In this document: positions 52,739-62,497 of the stretch, in pieces
How the letters are laid out: every line of letters begins with the position of its first letter
Position numbering within the stretch: the first letter of the stretch is position 1
Assembly (NCBI RefSeq): GCF_036002945.1
Contig: NZ_CP108529.1
Span: 248,001-312,000, forward strand
DNA length: 64,000 nt
From: Streptomyces sp. NBC_01224
Lineage (GTDB): Bacteria > Actinomycetota > Actinomycetes > Streptomycetales > Streptomycetaceae
Reading direction: 5' to 3'
The notes under the pieces: model-generated
What the model was told of the DNA's origin: nothing
The model's database searches: none
Seen by the model: the letters and a program-made list of their open reading frames with translations, nothing else
Position numbers and translations under genes: made by a program

Positions 52739-52769
52739 AACCCCGGCCCGCCGGAATCGGGCCGGGGTT
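52739..52769 (+). terminator. Strong hairpin terminator
   Basis: AACCCCGGCCCG (52739-52750) pairs perfectly with CGGGCCGGGGTT (52758-52769) around a 7-nt loop, 22 bp after the secreted protein stop codon. Confidence 0.85.
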
Positions 52770-52990
52770 CCGGCCTGCGCACCCCCTGCCGGGACACCCC
52801 GGCCCCGGATGCCCACACGCACCCGACCAATGCCCGACAACCCACACACACCTGCCACGCCCGAACGAGCCGGACGGCAAAGCACCGGCAGCCCGGCCGG
52901 AACACCCGCCCTCACACGCCCCCTGAACCGTTCCGGGTTTGATCGAGAGCCTAGGTTGCGACTGTGCCCTGGGGTTTTGTTCTGGTGGAT

Positions 52991-53140
52991 TTAGGTGGCG
53001 TCGCATTCGACGTGTGGGACGTAGCCGATCTCACCCTGCCGCCGACGGTGGTTGAGCCAGTCGACCCACTCGGCAGTGGCCAGTTCGACCTGGGACGGCG
53101 TCTTCCAGGGCCGCTTGATCAGCTCGGTGTTGAAGAGAAC
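52991..53140 (-). pseudogene. IS3-family transposase C-terminal fragment
   Basis: FNTELIKRPWKTPSQVELATAEWVDW, then NHRRRQGEIGYVP, is the end of an IS3-family OrfB (FxTELIxxxPWxTxxxVExATAxWVDWYNxxRxHxxLGxxPPxEYE). The DDE core is absent. It lies at the end of the broken Lrp gene and probably helped truncate it. Confidence 0.8.
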
Positions 53141-53154
53141 GGGGCGGGCAACAG

Positions 53155-53950
53155 GGGAACGGCCTCGGCCCCTTGAGGGTGCGTCTGATCGGTGCAGTCT
53201 CGGCTTGCCGAACGGCGGGAAGAGCGGCGACACGGGTGGTGAGGTAGGTAAAGAGGTCCTGGACGTTGTGGCTCATCAGCACGGCATGCAGGTCGGTTGG
53301 CCCGGTGGTGGCGCAGACGTAGGCGGCCTCGGGATGTTCTGCCAGGGCCTGGCCGGTGGTGAGCAGCTCGGACGGGGCGACGGAGAGTCACATCCTGAAC
53401 CGGACGCGTACGTCGAGGCTGTGCCAGTCCAGTTCGAGGTCGAAGTAGAGCGTGCCGTGGGTCTGGAGTTCATCCATCCGTCGGCGGACCTTGGCCGGGC
53501 TCCAGCCGGTGAGAGTGGCCAGGTCGGTGAGTGCGGTACGTCCGTCGATGGCCAGGGACTGGAGCAGACGTCGGTCGGCGTCGTCGAAGTCGAGGGGCGG
53601 GCGGTCATCCGGAACGGCGAGAGGGTGGTCGGTGAGCTGTTCCGCCTGGTTGGGGGTGAGGGCGCCGGACTTCATGACCAGGCTCTGGGGGCCGCCGAAG
53701 AAGGTGTGCATGACGCAGTGGGCCGTGACGTCGACCACGCTGGGAATGCGCGGGAGTCGTTGCAGGAGCACGGACCGGTCCACTTGTCCGGGGCGGACCC
53801 CGGTGGAGCAGTTGATCTCGGTGCCACCGGAGCCGAGGGCGACCCAGACGGTGTCCTCACGTCTGGCCAGTGCCTTGGCGACGTCATGGCCGGCATGCGG
53901 GGCGCACCGCACACGCATGTGCCAGCGCACCTCGCCGAGCGCCTCAGGAC
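53155..53950 (-). pseudogene. Lrp/AsnC-family regulator, broken
   Basis: A two-module Lrp relative. The first ligand-type region starts about 53950 (EVRWHMRVRCAPHAGHDVAKALARRED), then the HTH FDDADRRLLQSLAIDGR, LTDLATLTGWSPAKVRRRMDEL. The frame meets TGA at 53388-53390, where relatives have Trp, and continues in frame: LSVAPSELLTTGQALAEHP, AYVCATTGPTDLHAVLMSH, RVAALPAVRQAETAPIRRTLKG. The first HTH and the final residues are missing; IS3 sequence follows. A single TGG to TGA change plus truncation at both ends. Confidence 0.75.
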
Positions 53951-54514
53951 TGGTTGCCGGACTGCTGGTCTTCCTTCCGGTCCGCAGCCCGCGCCCCGCC
54001 ATCACCGCTGCCGCAACGGAGCCCTCAGCCCTGTCCCCGTCCGCGCGCTGAGCAGCAGCTACCTCTGCCGACTCCCGTCCCCGCCGCTTACGCAGCCATG
54101 GGGCGGGGAGCCGCGTCCGCCGGTAGTTGGCCCCACTTATTCCTACCTTCGTCAGGCCGAGCAGGTCGTGCAGCGGCGGCGCCGGCTGGACGACGGGAAA
54201 CAGGCACTGCCGCGTTCAACATGTCGAGCCGCTTGTTCATGTCGAGTCGGTCACGGCGCGACCAATTTCTTCGAGGCCCTGGTGAGTCGACAACGCGAGC
54301 GGTGTTCGCTGATGCGGGCACACGACCGGTTTCTTTCAACTGTTCTATGAGAGCCACCACTTGGCAAGGGGATACCACACAATCACGACGCCGGCCGCGG
54401 TGACGCCGACCGTAACGATGAGAGCATGCAGTGCGGTCGGTGGCAGTTCGCGGCCCACCCACGGACCTAGCATCCTGCCGAAGGTTGAGCCGGCGGCGAT
54501 CACGGCGGCAACGT

Positions 54515-55035
54515 CGTGCACTCAGTCTGCGGTGAGCCAGCACGGCAGGCGGCTGGAACGGGAGCTTGACGTGAGCCTGCTCGAACGGCATACGCGGGGT
54601 CTCGTGCCCACTGAGACAGGGCGAATCCGCCAGGCGGCCGCCGCCGACGGTATCGGCGGCACCGACCTCGCCGTACGCCGTCTGCAAGACCTGGCGCGCA
54701 GGGACGGCAGTTCGGTGCGTGTCACCACGGAAGGAACAACCGTACGGCACTTCATGGCCGAGGCCATCGTCGATTTCCGACGGCGCTACCCCCGAGTGAG
54801 CCTGAAATTCGAGACTGAGAACTCGATCCGCAACTGCTTCCGAGCCCTCGCCGCGCACGACCTGGACTGCCGACCTGCAGCTGATCCGCCTGCCCGAGAA
54901 CTCGGCCCCCCGCGCCCTTCTCGGCGCGCACTTCGCGGAGGCGGAAGTCCGGTCGACTGCCCACACCGGCGTCGTCGACTGGGACACCGCCACCGGCGTC
55001 CGCCGCTTTCCATCCATCCTCACACTCCCGCCGGC
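54515..55035 (+). pseudogene. LysR-type regulator, internally deleted
   Basis: The N-terminal HTH is clear: TQSAVSQHGRRLERELDVSLLERHTRG, then the linker helix and RVTTEGTTVRHFMAEAIVDF, with the effector domain RRYPRVSLKFETENSIRNCF up to AHDLD (about 54868). The next frame resumes DLQLIRLPENSAPRALLGAHFAEAEVR and THTGVVDWDTA-type sequence, so a segment of roughly 40 codons is missing with a frameshift. The start codon and first helix are also absent. Confidence 0.7.
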
Positions 55036-55071
55036 TTCCATCAGCAACGCGTGCTGCCCGCCCCTGCGGGC

Positions 55072-56215
55072 ATGAATCACCCAGTGATCTCCGAGCCCGC
55101 TCTGCAGCAGTTCGCCAACCCCTACCAGGCAGGGGAGCCGGAATTCGACGGTGCGGACGAAGAGATGGGCCGGGCCTGGCACGGGGCGCGACGTACTGCT
55201 CCGGATACGGTGCTCGCCGTTGTCGCGGACGGCCCGTGGGGCAGGCATCTCGTGCTGCGTGGCAGCGTGTTGATGGCCACCTGGTTCGAGGAAGCGGCTC
55301 GTGAACCGGGCGACCTGGACTTCCTTGTCGTGCCTCGGGACTGGGCCATGGGCGGTCCCCGGACTCGGGTCTGTTCGACACGATCACCCGGGCCGCGGCA
55401 GCCGCCGCTCGTGGTTCTGTCCGGATCGATGCGACCGGCATGGTGACGGAGGACATCTGGACGTATGACCGGGTTCCGGGCCGCCGTATGCTGCTGCCTG
55501 GACGGCGCCCGGGGTGCCCGGCGGCACCATACAACTCGATGTGGTGTTCAACCTGACCCTGCCTGCCCCGGCAGCAGTCACTGAACTTCAGCCGCTGAGG
55601 GACGGTCCCGGGTGTCGCGTACTGGCCGCATCCCCCGAACTGTCACTGGTCTGGAAGCTGCTCTGGCTGGCCGCTGACACGTACCCGCAGGGCAAGGACC
55701 TGTGCGACGCCGTCCTGTTGGCGGAAGCCAGACCACCACGGTACGAACTGGTGCGTGACACCTTCGTCCTCGGGGGTACTGAGGGGCTGCGGCCCGCCGG
55801 TGCCTGGTGGCGCGACTGGTTGGACGTGGAGACCGATCACCGAACACCCATGGGTCACAGAGAGTGCCGCAAGCTATCGCGAACGTCCGACTCGGGCGCT
55901 GGCACCGCTGCTGGAGAAGGCGGTGCGACCGGAGGAGGACGCTTGCAGTCAGTGGGCCCGGTGGCTGAAACCGCTGGTGAAGTCCACGCGTACGACGGTC
56001 GCCGAGCGCGGTGCGGCGGGCCTCGGGTACCCCGCCGAAGGGGGACATGCCGGGCCGGCGGCAGCTGTGGTGACCGTACGAGAGCTCCCGGGTCTCGAAG
56101 TCTCGGCTGAAGGACGCCCTCGCCACTGTTCCGTCCCACGAGGACAGTTGAAGCTACTGGCGGGAGAATCCGGACGCGTGCGTCCGGGCTCTCGACGTAC
56201 TGCGCCGATGAGCGA
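55072..56215 (+). pseudogene. AbiEii/AbiGii nucleotidyltransferase-like gene, frameshifted
   Basis: From ATG 55072 the frame has RHLVLRGSVLMATWFEEAAR and EPGDLDFLVVPRDW, the GS...D-x-D nucleotidyltransferase core of AbiEii-type toxins. Shifts near 55365, 55505 and 55825 then move through frames reading MVTEDIWTYDRVPGRRMLLP, GGTIQLDVVFNLTLPAPA, LVWKLLWLAADTYPQGKDLCDAVLLAE, and TRALAPLLEKAVRPEEDACSQW. The AbiE family comprises type IV toxin-antitoxin or abortive infection modules; no intact antitoxin is visible. The reading frames are otherwise well kept, so the damage is recent. Confidence 0.7.
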
Positions 56216-56261
56216 CTCCCCAGGTCTTTCACCGGGCCGACTCCCGGCATGGCTGATTGGT

Positions 56262-56531
56262 TCAGCCGGCCCGGCCGATCGCGCTGCGCAGCATGGCGAC
56301 TGTCGTCGCTGCCGCCGCGCGCTCCGCGCCGTCCTCCGTCGCACGCACCCGCTCCTCCAGAAGCACCGCGGCAGCCTGGAGGACTCCCACCCGGACCGGA
56401 ACGCTCTGCATGGCCACCAGTACGGCCGCCGCGTGTTCGGCCGGGGTTGCGGTCGCGGCCTGCGGAATGAGGGTGGAGATTCCGCGCCCGAGCGCACGGT
56501 CACGAGGCGGCTGAGCCGCGGCTGTGGTCAC
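56262..56531 (-). CDS. Small hypothetical protein
   Basis: An 89-residue frame from GTG 56531, Ala-rich and helical (AEHAAAVLVAMQSVPVRVGVLQAAAVLLEERV). The start has RALGRGISTLIPQ, which recalls the first residues of ParB (LGRGLxALIP), but nothing else of ParB is present. The ribosome site is not clear. Confidence 0.4.
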   Translation of the reverse strand: MTTAAAQPPRDRALGRGISTLIPQAATATPAEHAAAVLVAMQSVPVRVGVLQAAAVLLEERVRATEDGAERAAAATTVAMLRSAIGRAG

Positions 56532-56567
56532 CCGGGAAAGTCTGCCGCACCGGACTCGGGGAATCGC

Positions 56568-57032
56568 TCAGCGACCTGACCGCGATTCTTCGGTCCCTTC
56601 ATGGACATGGGCGTGAACTCGTCTCAACAGGGCTGCCAGCTGCGCCTGTTCGGGGCCGGTCAGGGGGGCGAACAGTTCCCGCTGCACAGCCAGGGCCTCG
56701 GCCTGCAGGTCCGCGAGCATCGCGCGGCCCGCCTGGGTGGGCGTGATGGTCACCCGGCGGCGGTCGGTGGTGTCGCGAGCCCGGTCCACGAGTCCGGCCA
56801 CCGCCAGATCGTCAACGATCTTGACCATGTCGCTCCGGTCGATCCCGAGCCGTGACGCCAACTCCCGCTGCACATGAGGGCCGAAATCGACCAGTGCCGA
56901 CAGCACGGCCATGTGCCAGAGCCGCAGATCGCGCTCGGCCACTCGCGCTGCCAGCCGGCTCCGCGCGGCCTTGCCGGTCTTGGACAGCAGATAGGTCGTG
57001 AGTCCCAGGAGGCTGGGCGGGGTTTCGCTCAT
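56568..57032 (-). CDS. MarR family transcriptional regulator
   Basis: 154 residues from ATG 57032. Winged-helix core: LRLWHMAVLSALVDFGPHVQRELASRLGIDRSDMVKIVDDLAVAGLVDRARDTTDRRRVTITPTQAGRAML, residues about 35-105, with the typical DxRR wing. It is divergent from a VOC (glyoxalase-like) gene with a 46-bp gap in which ATTGG...CCAAT and TACCAAT motifs occur. It probably controls that gene, which is frameshifted. Confidence 0.88.
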   Translation of the reverse strand: MSETPPSLLGLTTYLLSKTGKAARSRLAARVAERDLRLWHMAVLSALVDFGPHVQRELASRLGIDRSDMVKIVDDLAVAGLVDRARDTTDRRRVTITPTQAGRAMLADLQAEALAVQRELFAPLTGPEQAQLAALLRRVHAHVHEGTEESRSGR

Positions 57033-57078
57033 TGGCGATATCTTAGGCTTCTACCAATGATGGGTCTTCACCTATTAA

Positions 57079-57496
57079 TTGGAGCACGTCACGGATACCT
57101 TGCACCCGCGCCTGCTGGTCAGCCGCTTCACGGATTGCTTCCGCTTCTACGATGCGGTGCTGCCTGCTCTGATCGAGGTGACCCGGGCCTGTGGCAGCGA
57201 GTCCGGCCCGTACGCACACTGGGACGTCGACGGTCAGGGGGCTGGCGCTCTTCGACCGCGGTGCGATGACGGCCGTCGCCGGGATCGCGCGCCTGCCGGG
57301 CGAGGCACCGCCCGCCCAGGACCGTTCGATGTTCGTCTGCCGGGTCACCGATGCCGATGCCGGGCTGACGCACTGCCTGGAACACGGCGCCTCACCGGTC
57401 GCTGATGCGTGCGAACGGCCAGACTGGGACCCCACGCTCCGCACCGCCCATGTGCGTGATCCCGAGGGCCACCTCACCTTGTTGCAGTCGCACTGA
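57079..57496 (+). pseudogene. VOC family protein with a one-base frameshift
   Basis: One VOC (glyoxalase/bleomycin resistance) domain in two frames. LHPRLLVSRFTDCFRFYDAVLPALIEV and then YAHWDVDGQG in the first; from about 57242 the next frame continues GLALFDRGAMTAVAGIARLPGE, RSMFVCRVTDADAG and TAHVRDPEGHLTLLQSH to the stop. Removing one G from the GGGGG run at 57237-57241 restores the frame. The start is a TTG (57079) or lies near GGAG at 57081. The damage is minimal: a recent mutation, a sequencing error or a phase-variable site. Confidence 0.75.
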
Positions 57497-57606
57497 GCGA
57501 CCCGGGCGGCACCTGTCCGCGCCCGGCCACGGACACGGACAAGGCACGGACGAGAGCGCGGACAAGCACCGTCGGCGGCTCTGCACGTGTGCGGTTCAGC
57601 GCAGGT

Positions 57607-58620
57607 TCAGCGCATATCGAAGACGAGACGACCTGACACTTTACCCTTCAGCACTTCGTCGATCGCCGCGTTGATGTCCTCAAGACCTCGGCTCTCGCGG
57701 ACGACGCGCGTGCGGCCGAGCCTGTGCAGTTGGAACACTTCGGCGAGGTCCTCACGGGTTCCGACGATGGAGCCGACGATCTTCGTACCGTTCAGTACCG
57801 TGTCAAAGACGGGCAGTTCGAGCGTGCCCTCGGCGGGGAGCGCCACCAGGACCAGCGTGCCACCCCGGCGCAGCGCACTGTAGGCGGCGCCGAACGATGC
57901 ATTGCTCACGGCCAGCGAGATGGCCGCGTCGGCTCCACCGAGCCGATGGGTCTCCTCGGCAACATCCTGGACCCGGGCATCGATGACATGGTCGGCGCCC
58001 AGTTCGCGGGCGAGGGCCAGCTTCTCGTCGGTGACATCGACGGCGATCGTCTCGGCGCCGAAGATCCGCGCGTACTGCAGGGCGAGGTGGCCCAGACCAC
58101 CGATGCCGGAGACGAGGGCGCGCATGCCCGGGCGTGCGCCGGACAGCTTCACGGCCTTGTACGTGGTAACGCCCGCGCAGGTCAGCGGCGCCGCGTCCAG
58201 CGGGTCGATGCCGGCGGGTACCGGCACCACGTACGTTCCGTGCGCCAGCGCGTACTCGGCATGGCTGCCATCCACGGAGTAGCCGCTGTTCTGCTGCTTC
58301 AGACAGAGCGTCTCCCAGCCGGAGATGCAGTAGTCGCAGTGTCCGCACGCCTCTCCGAGCCAGGGGATGGCCACTCGATCCCCCACTGCAAGATGCGTGA
58401 CCTGTTCACCGGCCGCTTCGACGATGCCGATGCCCTCGTGACCCGGCACGAATGGCGGGCTGGGCTTGACCGGCCAGTCGCCCTGTGCCGCGTGAATGTC
58501 CGTGTGGCACAGCCCGGAGGTCTCCATCCGCACCAGGACCTGGTGCCCGTCCGGCGTCGGCACGGGCCTCTCCTCGACCACCAGCGGCTCGGTGAAGCTG
58601 CGGACAACGGCGGCTTTCAT
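57607..58620 (-). CDS. Zinc-dependent alcohol dehydrogenase (AdhP-like)
   Basis: 337 residues from ATG 58620 with GGAGGAG upstream. Catalytic zinc ligands: Cys in SGLCHTDIHAAQGD and His/Glu in PFVPGHEGIGIVE; structural zinc: CGHCDYCISGWETLC. NAD-binding GIGGLGHLALQYARIFG at about 170. It oxidises primary alcohols or reduces aldehydes with NAD(H), like E. coli AdhP. Length normal. It is alone, convergent with the VOC gene. Confidence 0.92.
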   Translation of the reverse strand: MKAAVVRSFTEPLVVEERPVPTPDGHQVLVRMETSGLCHTDIHAAQGDWPVKPSPPFVPGHEGIGIVEAAGEQVTHLAVGDRVAIPWLGEACGHCDYCISGWETLCLKQQNSGYSVDGSHAEYALAHGTYVVPVPAGIDPLDAAPLTCAGVTTYKAVKLSGARPGMRALVSGIGGLGHLALQYARIFGAETIAVDVTDEKLALARELGADHVIDARVQDVAEETHRLGGADAAISLAVSNASFGAAYSALRRGGTLVLVALPAEGTLELPVFDTVLNGTKIVGSIVGTREDLAEVFQLHRLGRTRVVRESRGLEDINAAIDEVLKGKVSGRLVFDMR

Positions 58621-58818
58621 GGATTACTCCTCCGCTTCGATCGGGCACGTCCGGCTCAGCGGCCCCCCTCCACTATCGCAGAGGGGGACAGAAGCCTCGA
58701 AACAGAGTATTTCAGATGGCCAGATCTCACTCTTCCCTGCCCCCCTGCCCGGTGCTCGGTGCCACGTGCTGCGTGCCCGCTCGCAGCTGCCCGATTGCCG
58801 TCCGCACGGCGCGCGCGG

Positions 58819-59370
58819 CTACCCCTGAGCCCAGTCACGCATGGCGGTCCGCGAGGAGAAAGCGGCGACGTCCTTGTCGAGCGGCTGGTCGGTGTACTGA
58901 TGAATGCGCCAGGACGCTTCGATCCTGGGCTTCCCCGCGGTCACGTAGTCGGCAATCCACAGGCCGTCCCCCGCATACGACGTGGTGTCGTGATTCAGCC
59001 AGAAGTAGCGGTTGCAGTACAGCAAGACCCTGTGATGGGGCCTCAGGCGCTTGACCTCACGGATGAAGCCGTCCTTCTCGGAATTGCTCGCCCGCGTGCC
59101 CTCGCCGTTCTCTTCCCAGTCCACGGCGAGCAGATCACCCGCCTGCTCCGGAGCCTTGCTCACGAAGTACTCCGCCTGCTCCGTGATGTTGCCCGGCCAG
59201 AGAAAATGGTAGAAGCCGACCACGCACGCTGTGTCCCTGGCACGTTTGACCTGCGAGGTCAGATGCGGATTGACATACGAACGGCCCTCGGTGGCCTTGA
59301 TGAAGACGAAGTCCAGTCCGTCCGTGTCGAAGGACGACTGATACGAGCTGACATCGACGCCATGCAGCAT
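58819..59370 (-). CDS. GH25 muramidase (lysozyme-like), no signal peptide
   Basis: 183 residues from ATG 59370, preceded by GGAGG at the right distance; the longer frame to 59835 overlaps the next gene. GH25 fold: MLHGVDVSSYQ (first catalytic Asp), FIKATEGRSYVNP, VVGFYHFLWPGN, LLAVDWEENGEG (DxE pair) and LWIADYVT with WRIHQYTD at the end. GH25 enzymes cut the bond between N-acetylmuramic acid and N-acetylglucosamine. No signal sequence or wall-binding domain is present, so export may need lysis or another route; it could be phage-derived. Confidence 0.88.
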   Translation of the reverse strand: MLHGVDVSSYQSSFDTDGLDFVFIKATEGRSYVNPHLTSQVKRARDTACVVGFYHFLWPGNITEQAEYFVSKAPEQAGDLLAVDWEENGEGTRASNSEKDGFIREVKRLRPHHRVLLYCNRYFWLNHDTTSYAGDGLWIADYVTAGKPRIEASWRIHQYTDQPLDKDVAAFSSRTAMRDWAQG

Positions 59371-59560
59371 GGGCACCGCCTCCAAGCGGGCTCGGTGATT
59401 CCGTTTCCTCTTCCTGTACGTGCCCGCAGTCGTCCGGTCCCATCCTTCTGGTGAACGGGCGAACATTTTTCCATTACCCGGAATATGGGCCTTCAGTGGG
59501 GAGTTGGTGAACCGGCGAGACCACATCACGTACCGCAGGCACCATCGGAAGGTCGGATCC

Positions 59561-60220
59561 ATGAAGATCGGAATCATCGGAGCGGGCAACATCGGCGGTA
59601 ACCTCACCCGGCGCCTCACGGCGCTTGGCCATGACGTTTCCGTCGCCAACTCGCGCGGTCCGAAGACACTCACCGCGCTCGCCGAGGAGACCGGAGCCAC
59701 CCCGGTCACCTCCGCGGAGGCTGCTCGGGGAGCCCAGATCGTTGTCATCACCGTCCCTGTCAAGGCCGTCCCCGCTCTGCCCTCCGGGTTCCTGGACGGG
59801 GCCGCAGAGGGGGTCGTGGTCATCGACACGAACAACTACTACCCGCAGCAGCGAGACGGCCGCATCGCCGCGATCGAGGACGGTCTGGCGGAAAGCCGGT
59901 GGACCGAGGAACAGATCGGCCACCCGGTGATCAAGGCTTTCAACGGGACGTACGCGCAGGACATCCTTGCCAACGGCCTCCCGAAGGGCAGCCCCGGACG
60001 GCAGGCGCTGCCGGTGGCTGGTGACGACTCTGCAGCCAAGCAGGTCGTACGCGGCCTCATCGACGAGCTGGGCTTCGACACGGTGGACGCAGGTGGCCTC
60101 GACGAGTCCTGGCGGCAGCAGCCCGGCACGCCGGTCTACGGCCATCAGGGCGATGCCGAAGCCGTCGCCAAGGCGCTCGCCGAAGCGTCTCCGGAGCGCA
60201 CGGCGGAGTGGCGCGCCTGA
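59561..60220 (+). CDS. F420-dependent NADP reductase-like protein
   Basis: 219 residues from ATG 59561, with GGAAGG upstream. Rossmann start MKIGIIGAGNIGGNLTRRL, NADP-preferring VANSRGPKTL, IVVITVPVKAVPAL, VVIDTNNYYPQQRDG and the C-terminal domain with VIKAFNGTYAQDIL, PVAGDD and DTVDAGGLDESWRQQPG. This is the NADPH-dependent F420 reductase/NAD-binding family common in actinobacteria. The true cofactor partner (F420 or other) is not shown by the sequence. Confidence 0.85.
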   Translation: MKIGIIGAGNIGGNLTRRLTALGHDVSVANSRGPKTLTALAEETGATPVTSAEAARGAQIVVITVPVKAVPALPSGFLDGAAEGVVVIDTNNYYPQQRDGRIAAIEDGLAESRWTEEQIGHPVIKAFNGTYAQDILANGLPKGSPGRQALPVAGDDSAAKQVVRGLIDELGFDTVDAGGLDESWRQQPGTPVYGHQGDAEAVAKALAEASPERTAEWRA

Positions 60221-60344
60221 CGGCACGGGGCGCCGGCAATCAACGGGTTCGTCCCGGCGCGGTCGCCGCGTGCACCGGACCGTCGAGAACCCGACGGTCC
60301 AGAACATGCGCCGTACCACCCGGTCCCGCCGCCAACGCCCCCTA

Positions 60345-60960
60345 ATCGCCGAGGTCGGTGCTGCGGCTGGCTGTCTCCCGCTCAAGAGTCCCGGCGCACG
60401 CGGCATCGAGGTGGGCGTGGATCGCATCGGTCGCATCGTTGCCGAACAGCAGCCGGAGCGGCGTCTTCTCGGCTGTGAGGGCGGTGAGGATGGCCTCGGC
60501 GGCCTTGTCGGGGTCGCCCTCCTGCTTGCCGTCCGACCCGGGGAGATTGGTCCGGACGGGGCCGACAGTCGCCGCGTACGCGGAGATCGCGGCGGTCTGC
60601 CGGAGTGCCCCTCCGCCGTCGAACCCGGTCCGGAACGATCCGGGTTCGACGATCAGCACCTTGATTCCGTGCGGGGCCACCTCTGCCGCAAGTGCCTCGG
60701 ACAGGCCTTCGAGGGCGAACTTGGCCGCCGAGTAGGCGCCGACACCGGGGGACGAGAACCGCCCGCCCTGGCGCACCCGTACCAGAGCACGGTGTCGGCG
60801 ACGACCTCGGCGATGCGAGCCGTTTCGGTGACGTCCAACTGGGCTGCGACCGCCCCGTCGGGGTACCCGGCGACCAGATCGTCGAGGGCTTCGGGCCTGC
60901 GGGCCGTCGCCACGACGGTGGTCGTACGTGAACTGGCTTCCGCCGCCCCGGTGGTGCCCG
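60345..60960 (-). pseudogene. Short-chain dehydrogenase, internally deleted
   Basis: One frame (about 60955-60790) reads TTVVATARRPEALDDLVAGYPDGAVAAQLDVTETARIAEVVADTV, the second part of an SDR nucleotide fold (positions only approximate). The next frame (60760-60345) resumes GGRFSSPGVGAYSAAKFALEGLSEALAAEVAPHGIKV and IVEPGSFRTGF. The GxxxGxG start and the segment with NNAG and the catalytic Ser are missing; Tyr and Lys of YSAAK remain. Confidence 0.7.
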
Positions 60961-60975
60961 ACGATCGGCCCGGTA

Positions 60976-62340
60976 CTACTGAACGTCGTCCGGACGGGCC
61001 GGAAGACTGTCCATGAACGAGCTGACGGAGAAGACTGCACGTCCGGGGCCGGGCGGGCCGTAGCCAGGGGGCGAGCTGAGCCCGTACTCCTCCATGGTGG
61101 CGCGGTAGGCGTCCAGCAGGCGGATGTGGTACTCCAGCGGCGCTCCGTCCGGGTTGGTCTTTCCGAGCGGGGTGGTGGGCTCGGGGCACCAGGTGGTGAA
61201 TCGCGGAGTGATGCCGTGCGACATGAAGAACCGCAGGCCCTCGGTGGTCGAGTCGATGGCCTCGTTCACCGTGGTGAAGCCGAAAGGCTCGGCCATCTCC
61301 ACGCCCGCCACGAAGTTGGGGATGACATTGCGGGGGCCGAAGACCTCGGCGGAGTCCAGGATGCGGCGGTGCCACTCGTCGCGGCCCACGTAGCGTTCCT
61401 TGCCGGGGCAGTAGAGCTCGAACAGCCGGCGGTCCCACACCTCGTAGTTGGGGTGGTAGATCTGGACACCGTAGTCGTGGAAGCGCTGCACATCGGCCTT
61501 GGGCAGGGCCTGGGCGACAACCTTGCCGATCCATCGACCTGGGAAGCGCTCCTCGATGGCCTTGGCGTACTGCCCGTAGAAATCGGCCTCGTCGCGGCCG
61601 CCGATGTGAGAGGTGATGGCGCCGCCGGTGAGAGTGTAGGCGGTGGAGGTCTTCGCGGTGTCGTACTTGTCGATGATGGCCAGTGCCTCCAGGACCTCCT
61701 CGACCGGCTTCACACCGGTATACGGGCGTCCCGCCGCCTTGTGCTGGCGCCAGTTGTGGTTGATGTCGCAGTACTGGCACTCCTCCTTCGCCCCGAAGTA
61801 CTGGCAGACCCGGAAGACCGTCAGATAGACGAGGTAGCCCCACTGGATGGTGGGCGCGACCTCCATCACGGACTTGCCGTTCTCAAGGGTGTGACGGTAG
61901 TAGTCCGGCATCGGCGGCAGGCCGACGTCGGAGATCCGCCTGTCGTCGAGGTACAGCCCGAGCACACCGTCGTCATCGGCCGCGACGCGGTACGGGGACG
62001 CCGGATTGACCCGAACCGACACCACGGTCCTGCGCAGTTCGTACGGACCTCCGGTCAGCACGATCTCCTCCGGCGGACGGCGGAGTGCGGCCGCGCCGAG
62101 CTCGGGGAGGGTTCCGTGGTCGAACGAGAAGATGAAGTACGACTTCGGCTTGACATCACCGCCCTCGTTGTCGCTGAGGGCGGACTCGTCGAACGCCACG
62201 CCGCCGCGCAGCAGATCTTCCTTGATGACGGCTTCCCGGGGCACATGCGGGAACTGCTCCATGAGCCGCTCGATCAGGCGGGTACGGTTCCCGTCGGCAC
62301 GACTCTGCTCTGTGCGGCTGCGGTCGGTACTGCTGGGCAT
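60976..62340 (-). CDS. Radical SAM protein, non-canonical Cys motif
   Basis: 454 residues from ATG 62340, preceded by GAGGAG; the frame to 62430 is longer but lacks a start signal. The cluster-binding motif is CQYFGAKEECQYC (Cys179-x8-Cys188-x2-Cys191) instead of the standard Cx3Cx2C; it is followed by DINHNWRQHK. The TIM-barrel part includes YTLTGGAITSHIGGRDEADF and PNYEVWDRRLFELYCPGKERY. Family members use a [4Fe-4S] cluster and S-adenosylmethionine for radical chemistry; the product is unknown. It is followed upstream, 157 bp away on the same strand, by a Cys-rich pentapeptide-repeat gene. Confidence 0.85.
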   Translation of the reverse strand: MPSSTDRSRTEQSRADGNRTRLIERLMEQFPHVPREAVIKEDLLRGGVAFDESALSDNEGGDVKPKSYFIFSFDHGTLPELGAAALRRPPEEIVLTGGPYELRRTVVSVRVNPASPYRVAADDDGVLGLYLDDRRISDVGLPPMPDYYRHTLENGKSVMEVAPTIQWGYLVYLTVFRVCQYFGAKEECQYCDINHNWRQHKAAGRPYTGVKPVEEVLEALAIIDKYDTAKTSTAYTLTGGAITSHIGGRDEADFYGQYAKAIEERFPGRWIGKVVAQALPKADVQRFHDYGVQIYHPNYEVWDRRLFELYCPGKERYVGRDEWHRRILDSAEVFGPRNVIPNFVAGVEMAEPFGFTTVNEAIDSTTEGLRFFMSHGITPRFTTWCPEPTTPLGKTNPDGAPLEYHIRLLDAYRATMEEYGLSSPPGYGPPGPGRAVFSVSSFMDSLPARPDDVQ

Positions 62341-62497
62341 GTGCGGGACTCCTCGGTCCGGTCGTCGAAGGCGTTCCGGGTACGCCACACTGTGCAACGA
62401 ACCACGGGGTTCGGCCGTGCCCCGCCGCACCGGCCGATTCGTCCTGGCCCGGCGGAGACGGTGTCCGGTCCGTCAGAATCGCGGTCCGGGCCGGGAA

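Noticed and set aside
54088..55248. 386-codon minus-strand frame
   Set aside because: Antisense to the LysR and AbiEii remnants; Arg/Ser/Pro-rich without family match.
56262..56531. ParB-like protein
   Set aside because: Only LGRGxxxLIP at the start is shared; the DNA-binding and NTPase parts of ParB are absent, so it is kept as hypothetical.
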